Origin: Thermoactinomyces mirandus
GTDB taxonomy: Bacteria; Bacillota; Bacilli; Thermoactinomycetales; Thermoactinomycetaceae
Direction of reading: 5' to 3'
Assembly: GCF_013868055.1 (NCBI RefSeq)
Contig: NZ_JACEOL010000025.1
Coordinates: 1 to 64,000, forward strand
DNA length: 64,000 nt
Shown here one piece after another: positions 31,782-41,748 of this stretch (position 1 is the stretch's first letter; each line of letters begins with the position of its first letter). A program made the translations under genes and the position numbers. A model generated the notes under the pieces. That model searched no databases and had not been told where the DNA came from. It saw only the letters and a list, made by a program, of their open reading frames with translations.

Positions 31782-31857
31782 TGGTGGAGCATAGCGGGCT
31801 CGAACCGCTGACCTCTACACTGCCAGTGTAGCGCTCTCCCAGCTGAGCTAATGCCCC
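31782..31857 (-). tRNA. tRNA-Ala (anticodon GGC)
   Basis: The minus strand folds as a complete tRNA: acceptor GGGGCAT/ATGCTCC (one G-U pair), D arm GCTC...GAGC, anticodon stem CTACA/TGTAG with loop CTGGCAG (anticodon GGC), T arm with TTCGAGC, discriminator A and an encoded CCA. Serves as the attachment site of the adjoining integrative element remnant. Confidence 0.95.
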
Positions 31858-32028
31858 ATGTCGTTTTTAACAAGTTACATATAACATTATAATATCCAGA
31901 AATGACTTTTGCAAGGGGAAATTTTAAATTTGTATCCGCAAATGCATTTTCATAAAAAATATATTAAAATAAAAATAAAATATTTTATTATTTGTTTGAA
32001 TAGCATGAAAGAAGGAACACTATTCTTT

Positions 32029-32390
32029 TTGGAACTGGATCATGTCCAGGTTGCGGTTTATCAGGGTTAAGGAGGAAGCCCGCCGATTTTACGAGGAGAT
32101 TCCGGAAATGCAGGAGATTCGGAAGTCACACAACCTGAAAGCACGTGCGGGAGTCTGATTTCAGTGCGGGAGGCACCAGTTGCATATTGGCGTCCAGGAA
32201 GATTTTCAACCCTCCCGCAAAGCACATCCCGTTTCTTGTGCAAAACCTTGCTGTGTTTTGCAAGCATCTGGCCAAAAAAGGGATTGCGGTTATTGAGGAT
32301 GAGCCGCTACCAGGAGCGAACCGCTTTTATGTCCATGATCTGTTTGGCAACCGGCTCGAGATCGTGGAATGGATTGATGAACAGGGATAG
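32029..32390 (+). pseudogene. VOC-family (glyoxalase/bleomycin-resistance-like) pseudogene
   Basis: Pieces in different frames align to one small VOC protein: LELDHVQVAVY, then EEARRFYEEIPEMQEIRKSH, FQCGRHQLHIGVQEDFQPSR, and NLAVFCKHLAKKGIAVIEDE ending NRFYVHDLFGNRLEIVEWID. There is an in-frame stop and at least two frameshifts. VOC proteins are small metal-dependent enzymes or binding proteins of varied function. Clearly decayed. Confidence 0.7.
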
Positions 32391-32393
32391 ATA

Positions 32394-32957
32394 TCAATCC
32401 TGCGGCTGGTGGAGACTCGCTCCGATGTGCAGTAATTCCACAACCTGATCCGCAGACTTTTCAAAATCGAGATCGTCAATACCGATTCTCAGGTGGTGCA
32501 TGGAGTAGGCTGCGGAGCGCTTCCTGAAAAGCTCTTTAATTTCTGCCAGGGATTTGTTTTGAAGAACCGGACGGGTATCCACGATGAAGGGCAGGCGGTT
32601 TTTAAAAGCTTCCCAGGAAAGGTCCAGAAAACAGACGATGCACCGGTTCAGGCAAACCTCTCTTACCTCTTCCTGCAAATAAGCTCCGCCACCCAGTGAA
32701 ATTACTTTTAAGCAGGTGTTCGTACAAGTATCAAGAATCAGTTCCTTTTCCAGTTGGCGAAAACGGGACTCCCCGAATTTGCGGAAAATTTCCGGGACCG
32801 GCATCCCGTATTTGTTTTCAATTTCAAGATCAATATCTATAAAATCACGGTGCAGTTTTTTGGCAACCAATTGGCCGATAGTCGTTTTGCCGGCCCCCAT
32901 AAAACCAATGAATACAATATTTTTTTTCCAAGACGGGATTTGGATATTTTCAGTCAT
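32394..32957 (-). CDS. aroK: Shikimate kinase
   Basis: About 187 residues. Phosphorylates shikimate at the 3-hydroxyl with ATP in the aromatic amino acid pathway (cytoplasm). Walker A GFMGAGKTTIGQ near residue 18, DIDLEIENKYG with shikimate-binding Asp, FRKFGESRFRQLEKE (Arg for shikimate), the SLGGGAYL glycine motif, and RPVLQN with the lid Arg. ATG 32957 is chosen for the GAGAGG site 7 bp upstream; longer in-frame starts have none. Monocistronic. Its stop lies next to a decayed VOC gene. Confidence 0.9.
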   Translation of the reverse strand: MTENIQIPSWKKNIVFIGFMGAGKTTIGQLVAKKLHRDFIDIDLEIENKYGMPVPEIFRKFGESRFRQLEKELILDTCTNTCLKVISLGGGAYLQEEVREVCLNRCIVCFLDLSWEAFKNRLPFIVDTRPVLQNKSLAEIKELFRKRSAAYSMHHLRIGIDDLDFEKSADQVVELLHIGASLHQPQD

Positions 32958-33070
32958 ATAGCAGCCTCTCCCAATTTTGTCACCCATGTGCGCAGTTTTA
33001 TTTACAACTATAATATGGTTCTGCGCATTTCTCAAGGGCAAGGGGCATGATCTCTTTTACAGGAGGAATG

Positions 33071-33854
33071 ATGGTGATCCGAAGGCTTGGAATAAATGAT
33101 CATGAGCAATGTATGGAGTTGTTAAAGCCCAAAGCAGCGGAAAATCTGTTTATTCTGGGGGATATTGAAGCTTATGGATATGAACAGGATTTTCAGAAGC
33201 TGTGGGGTGACTTCGATGAAAAAGGAAATTTGCGGGCTGTTCTTTTAAAATTTTATAAAAACTATCCCCTATGCCGCTGATGCCGATTTTGATCATGAGG
33301 GGTTGGCCTCTGTTATTTCAAAAGATCCGGAGTTTCGCAGCCTAAATGGTTTGAAAAACGTGACATCTCTCCTCATCCCGTGGATCAGGCGAAAACAGAT
33401 TGACCGTCGGGAACTTTACTATTCCAAATGTGACCGGCTGCAGGAGATGATAACCTGTTGGCAGGTGAAAATTGCCGGTGTACAGGATATTGACCGGTTG
33501 ATGGATTTGTACAGACAGATTCAATCATTCGTTGATGTCAATCCGGTGGCCAAAAAGACCGACATGGAAAATGGAGTGGCCCGTGTATATTATATTGAAG
33601 TGGGCGGGCAAATGGTTTCGTCCGCTTCAACGGCTGCGGAAAATACGATGTCTGCCATGATTGTGGGTGTTTGTACATTGGATGCATACCGGGAAAAGGG
33701 GATGGCTTCGGCCTGTTTATATCAGTTGTGCCGGGATGTGATGGCTGAAGGAAAGAAGCTTTGCCTGTTTTACGAAAACCCGGTTGCGGGCCGGATTTAT
33801 GAACGCCTGGGATTTGTCAGCAGCGATAAATGGATGATGTATTCTTTTGAATGA
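33071..33854 (+). pseudogene. GNAT N-acetyltransferase, one frameshift
   Basis: Part 1 (from 33071/33074, behind AGGAGG) reads IRRLGINDHEQCMELLKPKA and breaks with TGA at 33278-33280; part 2, in another frame, starts with YAADADFDHEGLASVISKDP and runs to 33854. The C-terminal half is a typical GNAT domain with VGVCTLDAYREKGMASACLY (acetyl-CoA-binding loop) and FYENPVAGRIYERLGF. One indel near 33265 separates the parts, and the corrected protein would be about 260 residues. GNAT enzymes acetylate small molecules or proteins; substrate unknown. May be a sequencing error rather than decay. Confidence 0.75.
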
Positions 33855-33860
33855 TCCTGC

Positions 33861-33890
33861 TTAAAAGCACCCGGGTCCGGGTGCTTTTTT
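33861..33890 (+). terminator. Bidirectional terminator
   Basis: AAAAGCACCCGG/CCGGGTGCTTTT with T run, between convergent genes ending at 33854 and 33893. Confidence 0.85.
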
Positions 33891-33892
33891 CT

Positions 33893-34147
33893 TCATGTGT
33901 CAAGCAGGTTTTCATTGTCTGCATAGGTGTAACAGGAGGAGCTGTCCATATGGTGGGGATTGTGCCGGTATTCACCATAACGTGTGGGCCAGCGACAGCC
34001 GCCGCCGTAACGGTCATAACCCGGGCGATCATTATCACATGGCCCGCATCTCATCGCTTTTTCAATATACTCGCAGGCCTTTTTGCAATAGTGATGGGCT
34101 TTGTGCAGATATTTCCGCTGATGGTAACTTCCATCTGAATGGTACAT
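33893..34147 (-). CDS. Small His/Tyr/Cys-rich protein (spore-coat-like)
   Basis: 84 residues with unusual composition: HKAHHYCKKACEYIEKAMRC, several RYG/GYDRYGGG repeats, HNPHHMD and five Cys. No signal peptide. ATG 34147 follows AAGGAGTGATC. Cys/Tyr/His-rich small proteins of this sort are common in spore coats of Bacilli, but no specific family is recognised. Monocistronic, ended by a shared terminator. Confidence 0.6.
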   Translation of the reverse strand: MYHSDGSYHQRKYLHKAHHYCKKACEYIEKAMRCGPCDNDRPGYDRYGGGCRWPTRYGEYRHNPHHMDSSSCYTYADNENLLDT

Positions 34148-34735
34148 GTGATCACTCCTTGAAGGATTGGTTACAAAACCATCCTATGTGATACCAATCC
34201 AGCCCGTATTAAGATGAATGCCTAAATTGGCGCGGAAATTGGGAGTGTTTGTCCGGAATCAACGATGCAAAAAGCAGATTCAGTCTTTAAAACGAATAGG
34301 TGCATGCTCCAGGGGAAAGCCTCGGGGCCAGCAGCAGGGAGAACGTAAGAAGCAGAGTCCGCCGTTTGGATAGCTGTTGCCGCTCTTTTTTTCAGCATCG
34401 TCTGCTTGATCTGATTCAGGTTTTCCGGCTATTCTTTTTGTGCGGTTTAACCAGTTTACGCAACCATGATTTCCTTTTGCTCTCGTCCTGGTTTCGTTTT
34501 AGCAACCAGCAATGTCCGGGCGTTCATCCGGCTGTTGATTCTCTCCTGGTATCCTCTTAGTCTAAAACTGAATAATTTATATGATACCAATGATATCAAT
34601 TGATAATGAAGGGAGAATTTGAATAAAGAACGGAATTCTTGTTCACGGATCAGAGAAGACACACCCTGATGAGGAATAACTGTGATATGATAAAAAAACA
34701 GACAGATCATTTGACAGGAAAAAGGGAGATTGAAA
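34148..34735. other. Intergenic region without a recognised gene
   Basis: Nearly 590 bp. A frame near 34214 would encode a basic 50-residue peptide (MPKLARKLGVFVRNQRCKKQ at its start) but has no ribosome-binding site. I see no tRNA, riboswitch or repeat. The mqnB promoter should lie near the end. Confidence 0.4.
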
Positions 34736-35428
34736 ATGGACCGGGAACACCGCCCACAGAAACAGGAAGAAAAAGAACGTCGCGTACTTGTGGTTACTTC
34801 CGTCGATACCGAACGCGATGCCATTTTACGTGGAATGGGGGAAATGGGGGATAAAAACCAGGTTGAGGTTCATACTGCCGGAGTAGGCGTGGCGCGGGCC
34901 ACCGCTGCTACCGCACTGGCCCTTTCGGCCGCCAGCTACGATTTGGTGGTGAGTGCAGGCATCGCCGGCGGATTTCCCGGCCAGGCTGAGGTGGGATCGC
35001 TTGTACTTGCAAGTGAAATTGTTGCGGCAGATTTGGGAGCGGAAACGGCTGAGGGATTTTGCCGCTTGGATGAATTGGGACTGGGACCCGTCTGCATACA
35101 TATGGATGCATCGCTGGTAAAGCGCTTGGAAAGTTCCCTCCGCTTGCGGGGATTAGACGTAAAAACGGGCCCCATCCTTACGGTATCTACTGTAACGGGC
35201 AGCAAAGAAACGGCGGATGAGTTGGCTGTTCGCATTCCCGGAGCGGCAGCTGAAGGGATGGAGGGCTTTGGTGTAGCAACCGCGGCACAACTGAAAGGAA
35301 TCCCGGTGCTGGAGATGCGGGCTGTTTCCAATTTTGTCGGTCCGCGGAATCGCTCGGCATGGCGTATTGATAAAGCGTTGGAAGTATTGGAAAAAGCCAG
35401 CGGAGGATTGATGGAGGTGATAATATGA
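34736..35428 (+). CDS. mqnB: Futalosine hydrolase
   Basis: About 230 residues, nucleoside-phosphorylase-like fold. Cleaves futalosine to dehypoxanthine futalosine and hypoxanthine in the alternative menaquinone pathway. VVSAGIAGGFPGQAEVGSLV and EGMEGFGVATAAQLKGIPVL correspond to the base/ribose pocket of the MTA/SAH-nucleosidase-like family, and ending RAVSNFVGPRNRSAWRIDKA is characteristic of MqnB. ATG 34736 follows AAAGGGAGAT. It overlaps mqnD by 4 bp (ATGA). Shows the organism makes menaquinone by the futalosine route. Confidence 0.92.
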   Translation: MDREHRPQKQEEKERRVLVVTSVDTERDAILRGMGEMGDKNQVEVHTAGVGVARATAATALALSAASYDLVVSAGIAGGFPGQAEVGSLVLASEIVAADLGAETAEGFCRLDELGLGPVCIHMDASLVKRLESSLRLRGLDVKTGPILTVSTVTGSKETADELAVRIPGAAAEGMEGFGVATAAQLKGIPVLEMRAVSNFVGPRNRSAWRIDKALEVLEKASGGLMEVII

Positions 35429-36249
35429 AAATTGCTTTTTCTCCTTGTCCAAATGATACATTTGTTTTTCATGCCTGGGTACACGGGCTGATCCCTGGTG
35501 CCCCGGAACTTGATGTGACTTATGCCGATATTGATATTACCAACACCTTGGCAACACGGCCGGACGGTCCCGACATATTGAAAATTTCTTCTGCTGCCTT
35601 GCCCTGGGTACGATCTGATTACACCCTTCTTCCATGCGGCGGGGCTATGGGAAGAGGTTGCGGCCCGCTTTTGTTGGCTGCAAATCTTGCCGAAGAGATG
35701 GATTTGACCGGCAAACGGGTGGCTGTTCCCAGTGATAGATCCACCGCATATTTGCTGTTCCGTTTCTGGGCAGCCAAATATGTCCCGGATGGTGTTGAAA
35801 TTGAGGTCATCCCCTTTGACAAAATCATGCCAGCGGTGCGGGATGGGCAGTTTGACGCCGGTTTGGTGATCCATGAAGCACGGTTTACCTATCCTTCCTA
35901 TGGACTTCATAAACTGGTCGACCTGGGAGAATGGTGGGAAGCAGATACTGGCCTGCCCATTCCTCTCGGTTCCATCATTGCCCGCCGTACGCTGGATGTG
36001 GAGAAGGTTGCCCGCTGGATCCGCGCTTCGGTGGAATATGCCTGGGCCCATCCGAAAGTATCCCGGGAATATGTTATGCATCATGCCCAGGAGATGGACC
36101 CGGAAGTAGCCAGGCAACACATTCAGCTCTATGTCAATGATTTTACCGCCAATCTCGGCGATGAAGGGCATAACGCTATTCATTACCTGCTCGATCGGGC
36201 AGCCCGGGAAGGAATTGTTCCCGAAGTATCTCCGGAAATATTGCGTTAG
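35425..36249 (+). CDS. mqnD: 1,4-dihydroxy-6-naphthoate synthase
   Basis: 274 residues of the periplasmic-binding-protein-like MqnA/MqnD family. Converts cyclic dehypoxanthine futalosine to 1,4-dihydroxy-6-naphthoate. Signature MKIAFSPCPNDTFVFHAWVH at the N-terminus (SPCPNDTF is typical of MqnD), GGAMGRGCGPLL loop, and DAGLVIHEARFTY with the catalytic His. Translationally coupled to mqnB; followed by a terminator. Confidence 0.93.
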   Translation: MKIAFSPCPNDTFVFHAWVHGLIPGAPELDVTYADIDITNTLATRPDGPDILKISSAALPWVRSDYTLLPCGGAMGRGCGPLLLAANLAEEMDLTGKRVAVPSDRSTAYLLFRFWAAKYVPDGVEIEVIPFDKIMPAVRDGQFDAGLVIHEARFTYPSYGLHKLVDLGEWWEADTGLPIPLGSIIARRTLDVEKVARWIRASVEYAWAHPKVSREYVMHHAQEMDPEVARQHIQLYVNDFTANLGDEGHNAIHYLLDRAAREGIVPEVSPEILR

Positions 36250-36265
36250 GAATCGGCAAAAGAAG

Positions 36266-36300
36266 TGCAGATGGCCGAAAAAGGTCATCTGCGTTTTTTT
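36266..36300 (+). terminator. Terminator of mqnBD
   Basis: GCAGATGGCC-GAAAAA-GGTCATCTGC stem with a T7 run. Confidence 0.85.
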
Positions 36301-36437
36301 GTCTTTTGTATCAAATTTTATTCAAAAAATTGATATTGTATTGCAAACAGAATATCCATTCGGTATCCTTTTTTGAAAGATTAGCTAAAGGGGACCCAGA
36401 AATCCAGACCGAATTTTTGGCGGGAGGTACAGTTGGC

Positions 36438-36623
36438 ATGAAAACTCCGATTCGATGGATGGTTGTCCTCTTGGTCGCAGTGGCAGGACTTAGCATTTTC
36501 GGAAGTGGCACAGGCTATTGCGACCCGGGCGGAGGAAGTTTTGACGTTCCGAAAGTGCAAGAACATTTTGAACAATTCCCGACCGCAAACAGAAATACCT
36601 GTTACCCCAACTGTGCAGGCTGA
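36438..36623 (+). CDS. Small secreted peptide, possibly frameshifted
   Basis: 61 residues. ATG 36438 follows GGGAGG at 9 bp. The N-terminus is a signal peptide (KTPIRWMVVLLVAVAGLSIF, cleavage near SGTGYC), then a short tail ending CYPNCAG. After GGGSFDVPKVQEHFEQ another frame continues with PVTPTVQAEERGIREEDQQA, so the true protein may be longer with a one-base shift near 36575. Not recognised. Confidence 0.45.
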   Translation: MKTPIRWMVVLLVAVAGLSIFGSGTGYCDPGGGSFDVPKVQEHFEQFPTANRNTCYPNCAG

Positions 36624-36696
36624 AGAAAGAGGAATCCGGGAAGAAGATCAGCAGGCCATTTAAAAGTGCCTGGGACTGGTTGAAAAATAACTGAAA

Positions 36697-37956
36697 TTAT
36701 ATCCTTTTCTTTACATCTTTGATTATTAATTTACTATGAGGAATACTTGGCATGTTAACCATACTGTAACTTAAATCTTGATCAGGAACTTCATAATCTA
36801 ATTGGTTAACAAGAAAATTCAGGCCAACTTTCATGACTTCAATAGTGACCCATTCTCCTGCACAGCGATGACCCATGAAATAATCACCACCACCTTGCGG
36901 AATGAAGTTGAAAGGGCTTCTATCCCACTGGGCAAACCGATTGGGATTAAATACATCGGGATTTTCCCAAACTTCAGGGTCATGATTGGTACCATAAATA
37001 TCTAATAAAGTTAATGTGCCTTCTTCAAATTTATATCCGTTCCAAATGAAATCTTTTTTTACTAGTGCCATGATAAACGGAAAAAACGGATAAAAACGAC
37101 GGACTTCCTGAATAAACATTTGAGTATATTCTTCACCACCTGATTTAATTTTCCCCTTTTCTTCTGGAAAATTGTACAATGTTAACAGAATAAAATTTAA
37201 AAATACAGCGATTGCAACTATTGGTCTCAATATATTGATTACTTCCACAGCAACGGTTCTGGCATCCAGTAAATTCCCATCCAAATCACGGTGCATGGCA
37301 AATTTGTTTAAGACAGTATTTTCAGGCGGGTTTAATGTTCTGTTTCGAACCTTATCAACCATTTCTCCAATCCACTTTTCTACGCTATTTCGTGCTTTTC
37401 TTCCCAGCCAATGAGTTGGTCCAATGACACCTGCTGACTCGAACATTGCTCCTAAATCATTTGTCAGATTCCTGATCTCATTTTCTTGAACGGGTACGCC
37501 TGCCCACTCACAAGCTGTCCGACACAAAATTTCCTTGGCCTCTTCATAAAAAATAACCTTATCCATATGTTCCCATTTATCTATTGCTTTCTCCCATTGT
37601 TTTTTTGTAGTGTCAGTCAGTTTATTGATTCTGTCAGGAGACAAAATTGACATAAACATTTTTTTTCGGTGTTTATGATTTTGCCCATCCAGTACCTGAA
37701 CACTATTCTTGCCAAACAGTGTTTGTATCGCCCGATTTGGTGCTGCACCGTTCCTTTTGAATTTCTCATTATCATAAAAAACTTTTGAAGCCTCTTTTCC
37801 CCCCATACAAATTGCTTTCTTTCCAAATAATCGGGTCTCAAAGACATCAGAATTAAAACTGCGGCGTCTATTTAATATGTACATATATCCTTCTCTCATT
37901 AAGCTTAAAGTATGGTCTATTCCTTCTTCCCTAGGCATATTTTTTGAATTCAACAT
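36697..37956 (-). CDS. Fatty-acid peroxygenase cytochrome P450 (CYP152 type)
   Basis: 419 residues, similar end to end to Bacillus CypC/P450-BS-beta. It uses H2O2 instead of a redox partner to hydroxylate fatty acids at the alpha/beta position. Seen: [20 protein letters not shown]-helix lacking the usual Thr acid-alcohol pair, the CYP152 Arg-Pro region [11 protein letters not shown] that binds the substrate carboxylate, [20 protein letters not shown], and heme loop [20 protein letters not shown] with the ligand Cys. ATG 37956 is chosen because GGAG lies 9 bp upstream. Monocistronic in a region of decayed genes. Confidence 0.92.
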   Translation of the reverse strand: MLNSKNMPREEGIDHTLSLMREGYMYILNRRRSFNSDVFETRLFGKKAICMGGKEASKVFYDNEKFKRNGAAPNRAIQTLFGKNSVQVLDGQNHKHRKKMFMSILSPDRINKLTDTTKKQWEKAIDKWEHMDKVIFYEEAKEILCRTACEWAGVPVQENEIRNLTNDLGAMFESAGVIGPTHWLGRKARNSVEKWIGEMVDKVRNRTLNPPENTVLNKFAMHRDLDGNLLDARTVAVEVINILRPIVAIAVFLNFILLTLYNFPEEKGKIKSGGEEYTQMFIQEVRRFYPFFPFIMALVKKDFIWNGYKFEEGTLTLLDIYGTNHDPEVWENPDVFNPNRFAQWDRSPFNFIPQGGGDYFMGHRCAGEWVTIEVMKVGLNFLVNQLDYEVPDQDLSYSMVNMPSIPHSKLIIKDVKKRI

Positions 37957-37989
37957 AGAAATCATCTCCATATTTATGAGTTATAGTCC

Positions 37990-38613
37990 TATTATTTGTA
38001 AATACTCCTTGTTTATTCTCAAAAAGAGAGGCTTGGTTTTTATATAATTTTATTGAAAATGAGGGAGAATAATTGGCCAAGTTCTTCCTGAACCTCCTCC
38101 ACCGGCTGTTTGGAAAATGGTGAAGTCCGTCCCTTTTGAACCACCTGCCAGTTTGCTCGTTTACACGGGCAAAATGACGGATCAATTGAATGTTGAACCT
38201 GATTCGATATTTAAACGCTTGTGTGCATGAAATGGAGTTGGTCTCAATGTCCCTAGGCAAAACTGCTATAACTGATTTAATCAAATCGGATTTGTGTACA
38301 GTTGATCCCTTCATTGCGAAGGCAACAGGAATCGGATTTAGGTTATGTTGCTCTTCAAAATCAATCTCGCTTTTTTAAGGAGACATAACCAATGTTATAC
38401 AATTTCCACGATTTACAACCTCAAACGGGAAAATAATATAGTCTTTTGAAATATAAAATTGCTCCCTGGTTTAGTCCGATCAAATTGTAAACACATGTTC
38501 GTGCGTGTTTTAGATTACTTTTCTTCATGCATATAGTATAAAAAATAAGCCAAAAGACCTATTATTACTGGTTTTATTTAATTTCATATGGTTTAATTTA
38601 CAGCAATAAAATT
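37990..38613. other. Intergenic region with possible gene debris
   Basis: Over 600 bp. The plus strand 38063-38230 is open and protein-like (VLPEPPPPAVWKMVKSVPFE and YTGKMTDQLNVEPDSIFKR) without a start, and an overlapping frame from 38232 reads MELVSMSLGKTAITDLIKSD. Neither is recognised; both look like fragments. The rest is AT-rich. Confidence 0.35.
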
Positions 38614-38654
38614 GTTGCTCTAAGCATCCCCCTGCAAGGGGGACACCGAGCAAC
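38614..38654 (-). terminator. Terminator-like compound hairpin downstream of lutABC
   Basis: GTTGCTC/GAGCAAC outer stem enclosing TCCCCC/GGGGGA. On the minus strand a T-rich stretch follows. It is about 125 bp past the lutC stop. Confidence 0.6.
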
Positions 38655-38779
38655 GCCTGCTTTCATCTCCTTATTGAAATGAGGAGAATTCCCGCTCGCT
38701 TATCCTAATCACGAAAAGAGGTCGCCCATTATCATACTCTGTTTAAAAGATCTGATTATATCTACTTATGAAGTCTCGC

Positions 38780-39490
38780 TTATACCAAGACATAAAACGC
38801 CTGCAGCGGGCCATGAACCCCGACCACCAGATTCATTTCGATGTCGGCAGAGTTGCTTGGGCCTGAAATAAAGTGAATGCTGGAAGGAGCAGGTTCTCCG
38901 TTTCCGATGGCACGGTTCATGTCATGAACGGCTTGTGTCAGACGCGGTACCAGTGTATGGCGCGGTACGATGGCGATATAGTTGGCCGGCAGGTAGTGCA
39001 GGGCGCGCCCCAGGCCTTTTTTCGCTTTTACACAGACGGTGCCCGATTCGGCCAATGTATAGTCGCTAAATAAAATGCTGAAATTGGATGTTTCCGCCGC
39101 TTTCAGGTTTTCTTCCCTTTTTTTGGCCTGCCATTGATAAACAGGAACATTTTCTTGCGGCCACTCCTGCTTTAACAGGCGGGTAAGTCCGTATTCCTCA
39201 AACCGGGAATCTTCGGGGATGATCACAGGTCCGCCGCCATTTTCGGAAACCAGTTTCTTCAGGACTCCGGGCAATTGCGTTTTCGATGTTTCAATGACAG
39301 CAGTGTGGATGTTCCGGCACTGTTTCTTGAAAACTTCAAGCAACTGTTCTTCTGTATAATCTTTCATCACTTCCCATGGAGCGTCATGTTTCCAGGCAGG
39401 ACGTGTTATTCCCGCTGTTCTGTGGTCTCGGCCAAGCTGGCTGGCAATATGGTTTAAAAATGAGTCACGATTATGAATGGTTCCTTTCAT
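38780..39490 (-). CDS. lutC: Lactate utilization protein C
   Basis: 236 residues, LUD domain. Component of the LutABC iron-sulfur L-lactate oxidation system. The LUD signature appears as [20 protein letters not shown] and the C-terminal [20 protein letters not shown] with [14 protein letters not shown] end. Starts at ATG 39490, overlapping lutB by 20 bp. Last gene of lutABC, cytoplasmic. Confidence 0.93.
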   Translation of the reverse strand: MKGTIHNRDSFLNHIASQLGRDHRTAGITRPAWKHDAPWEVMKDYTEEQLLEVFKKQCRNIHTAVIETSKTQLPGVLKKLVSENGGGPVIIPEDSRFEEYGLTRLLKQEWPQENVPVYQWQAKKREENLKAAETSNFSILFSDYTLAESGTVCVKAKKGLGRALHYLPANYIAIVPRHTLVPRLTQAVHDMNRAIGNGEPAPSSIHFISGPSNSADIEMNLVVGVHGPLQAFYVLV

Positions 39491-40910
39491 CCGTCGTCCC
39501 TCTTTTCTTATGATCTATGAACCAGTCGCGGAAACGCTCCTTGCTTGGGGCGGGTAACTCGCGAATATTTACCCAGTTGTTCAGGGGTCCGATTCCTTTG
39601 CCGAACCGGCCATCGGACGTAAACGGGCTTACCACGGACGGAGCAAGCTTTGAAGCAAGTTGATACAGCGAAGGGGATGCCGTTCCCATCCCAAACATTT
39701 TCATGGCCAGTTTTTCGGCCAGCGGTGAGTGTCCTTCTTTTTCAACAATGGCCTGACGGTGTTTAAGAATTAATTCATGCAGCGGGATTTTTACCGGACA
39801 CGCATCCGTGCACGCTCCGCACAAGCTGCATGCATACGGCAGTTCCCTGAAATCATCATAGCCTTTCAGCAGAGGGGTTAAGACGGCCCCGATCGGCCCC
39901 GGATAGATGGAACCATAGGAAAAGCCGCCGATATGACGATAAACCGGACAAACATTGATGCAGGAAGCACACCGGATACATTGCAATACCGGTTGGAACC
40001 GGGATCCCAGGATTTCCGAACGTCCGTTGTCAACGATGACAAGATGAAACTCTTCAGGTCCGTCGCCTTCTTCTCCCGTAACCGGACCTGCGACAGTAAC
40101 ATAGCTTGTCAGCTTTTGTCCGACGGAACTCCGGCATAGCAAACTGACGAGGACGTCCAGTTCTTCCATGGTGGGGACAATTCGCTCCATTCCCATCACG
40201 ACAATTTGTGTTTTTGGAATGGACATCACCAGATCGCCGTTTCCCTCATTGGTCACAAGACAAATCAAACCGGTGTTGGCGACGGCGAAATTGCATCCGG
40301 TTACTCCAATTTCGGCTTCCATGAATTTTTTTCGCAAAATCCCCCGGACAAATTTTGTCATTTCATAAGGATCATCCGATTGTTCATATCCCAGTTTTTT
40401 CTTGAGTACATCGCGGATTTGCGATTTGTTTTTATGAAGGGCGGGCACGACGATATGGGATGGCGGCTCATTGTCAATCTGAAGGATGTATTCCCCAAGG
40501 TCGCTTTCTACTACTTCACAGCCGGCATCAATCAACGCTTCATTCATGCTGATTTCTTCGGTGACCATCGATTTGGATTTGACAATTTTCCTGGCTTGTT
40601 TCTGTTCGGCTACTTCTTTGATATATTGAACTGCCTCTGCCCCGGTTTTGGCAAAAAACACATGGCCGCCTCGCCTGGAAACGTTTTCGCCAAGCTGCAT
40701 TAAATAGTAATCGAGATTTTTCAGTACGTGCTGGCGGATCTGTTCTCCAAGCGATCGCCATTCCTCCCAATTGCCAAGTTCTTCGGCAGCAGACAGACGC
40801 CGCGTATACATGCGTTCCTGTGCGGAAGAGACGGCGCCGCGCATGAAGGAATCCTGAAGCCCCTGACTGACCCGGTCATCAAACTTTTCCTCATTGATTT
40901 TCAAAGCCAT
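39471..40910 (-). CDS. lutB: Lactate utilization protein B (iron-sulfur)
   Basis: 479 residues. N-terminal LUD domain ([20 protein letters not shown]) followed by ferredoxin-type clusters: [19 protein letters not shown] and [20 protein letters not shown], each giving CxxCxxCxxxCP for 4Fe-4S centres. Transfers electrons during L-lactate oxidation to pyruvate. Overlaps lutA (20 bp) and lutC (20 bp), so all three are co-translated. Confidence 0.94.
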   Translation of the reverse strand: MALKINEEKFDDRVSQGLQDSFMRGAVSSAQERMYTRRLSAAEELGNWEEWRSLGEQIRQHVLKNLDYYLMQLGENVSRRGGHVFFAKTGAEAVQYIKEVAEQKQARKIVKSKSMVTEEISMNEALIDAGCEVVESDLGEYILQIDNEPPSHIVVPALHKNKSQIRDVLKKKLGYEQSDDPYEMTKFVRGILRKKFMEAEIGVTGCNFAVANTGLICLVTNEGNGDLVMSIPKTQIVVMGMERIVPTMEELDVLVSLLCRSSVGQKLTSYVTVAGPVTGEEGDGPEEFHLVIVDNGRSEILGSRFQPVLQCIRCASCINVCPVYRHIGGFSYGSIYPGPIGAVLTPLLKGYDDFRELPYACSLCGACTDACPVKIPLHELILKHRQAIVEKEGHSPLAEKLAMKMFGMGTASPSLYQLASKLAPSVVSPFTSDGRFGKGIGPLNNWVNIRELPAPSKERFRDWFIDHKKRGTTDERNHS

Positions 40911-41643
40911 GATAATTCCCTCCCTGGCGGCAGTTTAGAACTTCTGCAATGTGCATGACTTTGACCTTTTTCCCCAAACGTTCCAACCGTCCCCCGATAT
41001 TCAAGAGACATCCGCTGTCTGCCCCGATCAGGTAATCGGCTCCCGTTTTCAGCACATTGTCCACTTTTTCATCCACCATCTGTTCGGAAATCCGGGGCAT
41101 CTTCACGGAAAAGGTTCCCCCGAAACCACAGCAGTTTTGGGAATTTGGCAAAGGTTCGACCTCGAGTCCTCTGACATGGGACAAAAGTGTAAACGGGGCG
41201 TCTTTCACTCCCAACAACCGCATCATATGGCAGGAAGTATGGTAGGTTGCTTTTCCTTCCAGTCTGGCGCCAACATCCGTAATGTTTAAAACGTCAATGA
41301 TAAATTGTGTAAGTTCGTAAGTTTTGTCGGCCAATTCTTTTGCGGGATCATGCCATTTCGGGTCATCTCTGAAAAGATCCGGATATTCCTGAAACATCGC
41401 TGCACAAGATCCCGATGGGGTTACAACATATTCCGCTTTTTCAAAAGCACGAATCATGTTTTTGGCGGCCTTTTTTGTTTCTTTCACATAGCCGGTGTTA
41501 TAGGCTGGCTGTCCACAGCAAACCTGTGAATCGGGGAATTCCGTCTCCACGCCCAGATGTTCCAGCAATTCCACAGTTGCTTTTCCCACGTTTGGCCGGA
41601 ACATATCTGCCAGACAAGTAGCAAATAACGCGACTTTCATCAT
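40891..41643 (-). CDS. lutA: Lactate utilization protein A
   Basis: 250 residues with two CCG domains: [17 protein letters not shown] near residue 38 and [17 protein letters not shown] near residue 165, plus supporting Cys in [21 protein letters not shown]. Such domains (also in GlcF and heterodisulfide reductases) bind unusual iron-sulfur centres. First gene of lutABC. Confidence 0.93.
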   Translation of the reverse strand: MMKVALFATCLADMFRPNVGKATVELLEHLGVETEFPDSQVCCGQPAYNTGYVKETKKAAKNMIRAFEKAEYVVTPSGSCAAMFQEYPDLFRDDPKWHDPAKELADKTYELTQFIIDVLNITDVGARLEGKATYHTSCHMMRLLGVKDAPFTLLSHVRGLEVEPLPNSQNCCGFGGTFSVKMPRISEQMVDEKVDNVLKTGADYLIGADSGCLLNIGGRLERLGKKVKVMHIAEVLNCRQGGNYHGFENQ

Positions 41644-41709
41644 GATTCACCTCTTGGGCTGAGTTTTCATACCATAAAATATTAATTTGCAAAGTATTAA
41701 TGTGATCAT

Positions 41710-41722
41710 GTCATCTGATGAC
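41710..41722. promoter_or_regulatory. Candidate LutR operator upstream of lutA
   Basis: GTCATCTGATGAC, inverted half-sites with a CTG centre. The core ATCTGATGA recurs upstream of the regulator gene at 42479-42487. Confidence 0.55.
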
Positions 41723-41748
41723 TGTAGCAAAAATAATACGTCCTTACG

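Noticed and set aside
34936-36288. Long (450-codon) minus-strand frame opposite mqnB/mqnD
   Set aside because: Antisense shadow of two clearly identified genes whose codon usage opens the opposite strand.
37931-38314. 127-codon minus-strand frame upstream of the P450 gene
   Set aside because: No ribosome-binding site, overlaps the P450 start, no protein-family features.
38600-38720. End of an IS200/IS605-type element (hairpins and GAGGAGAATTCCCGC)
   Set aside because: No tnpA or tnpB remnant in reach; the main hairpin fits better as the lut operon terminator.
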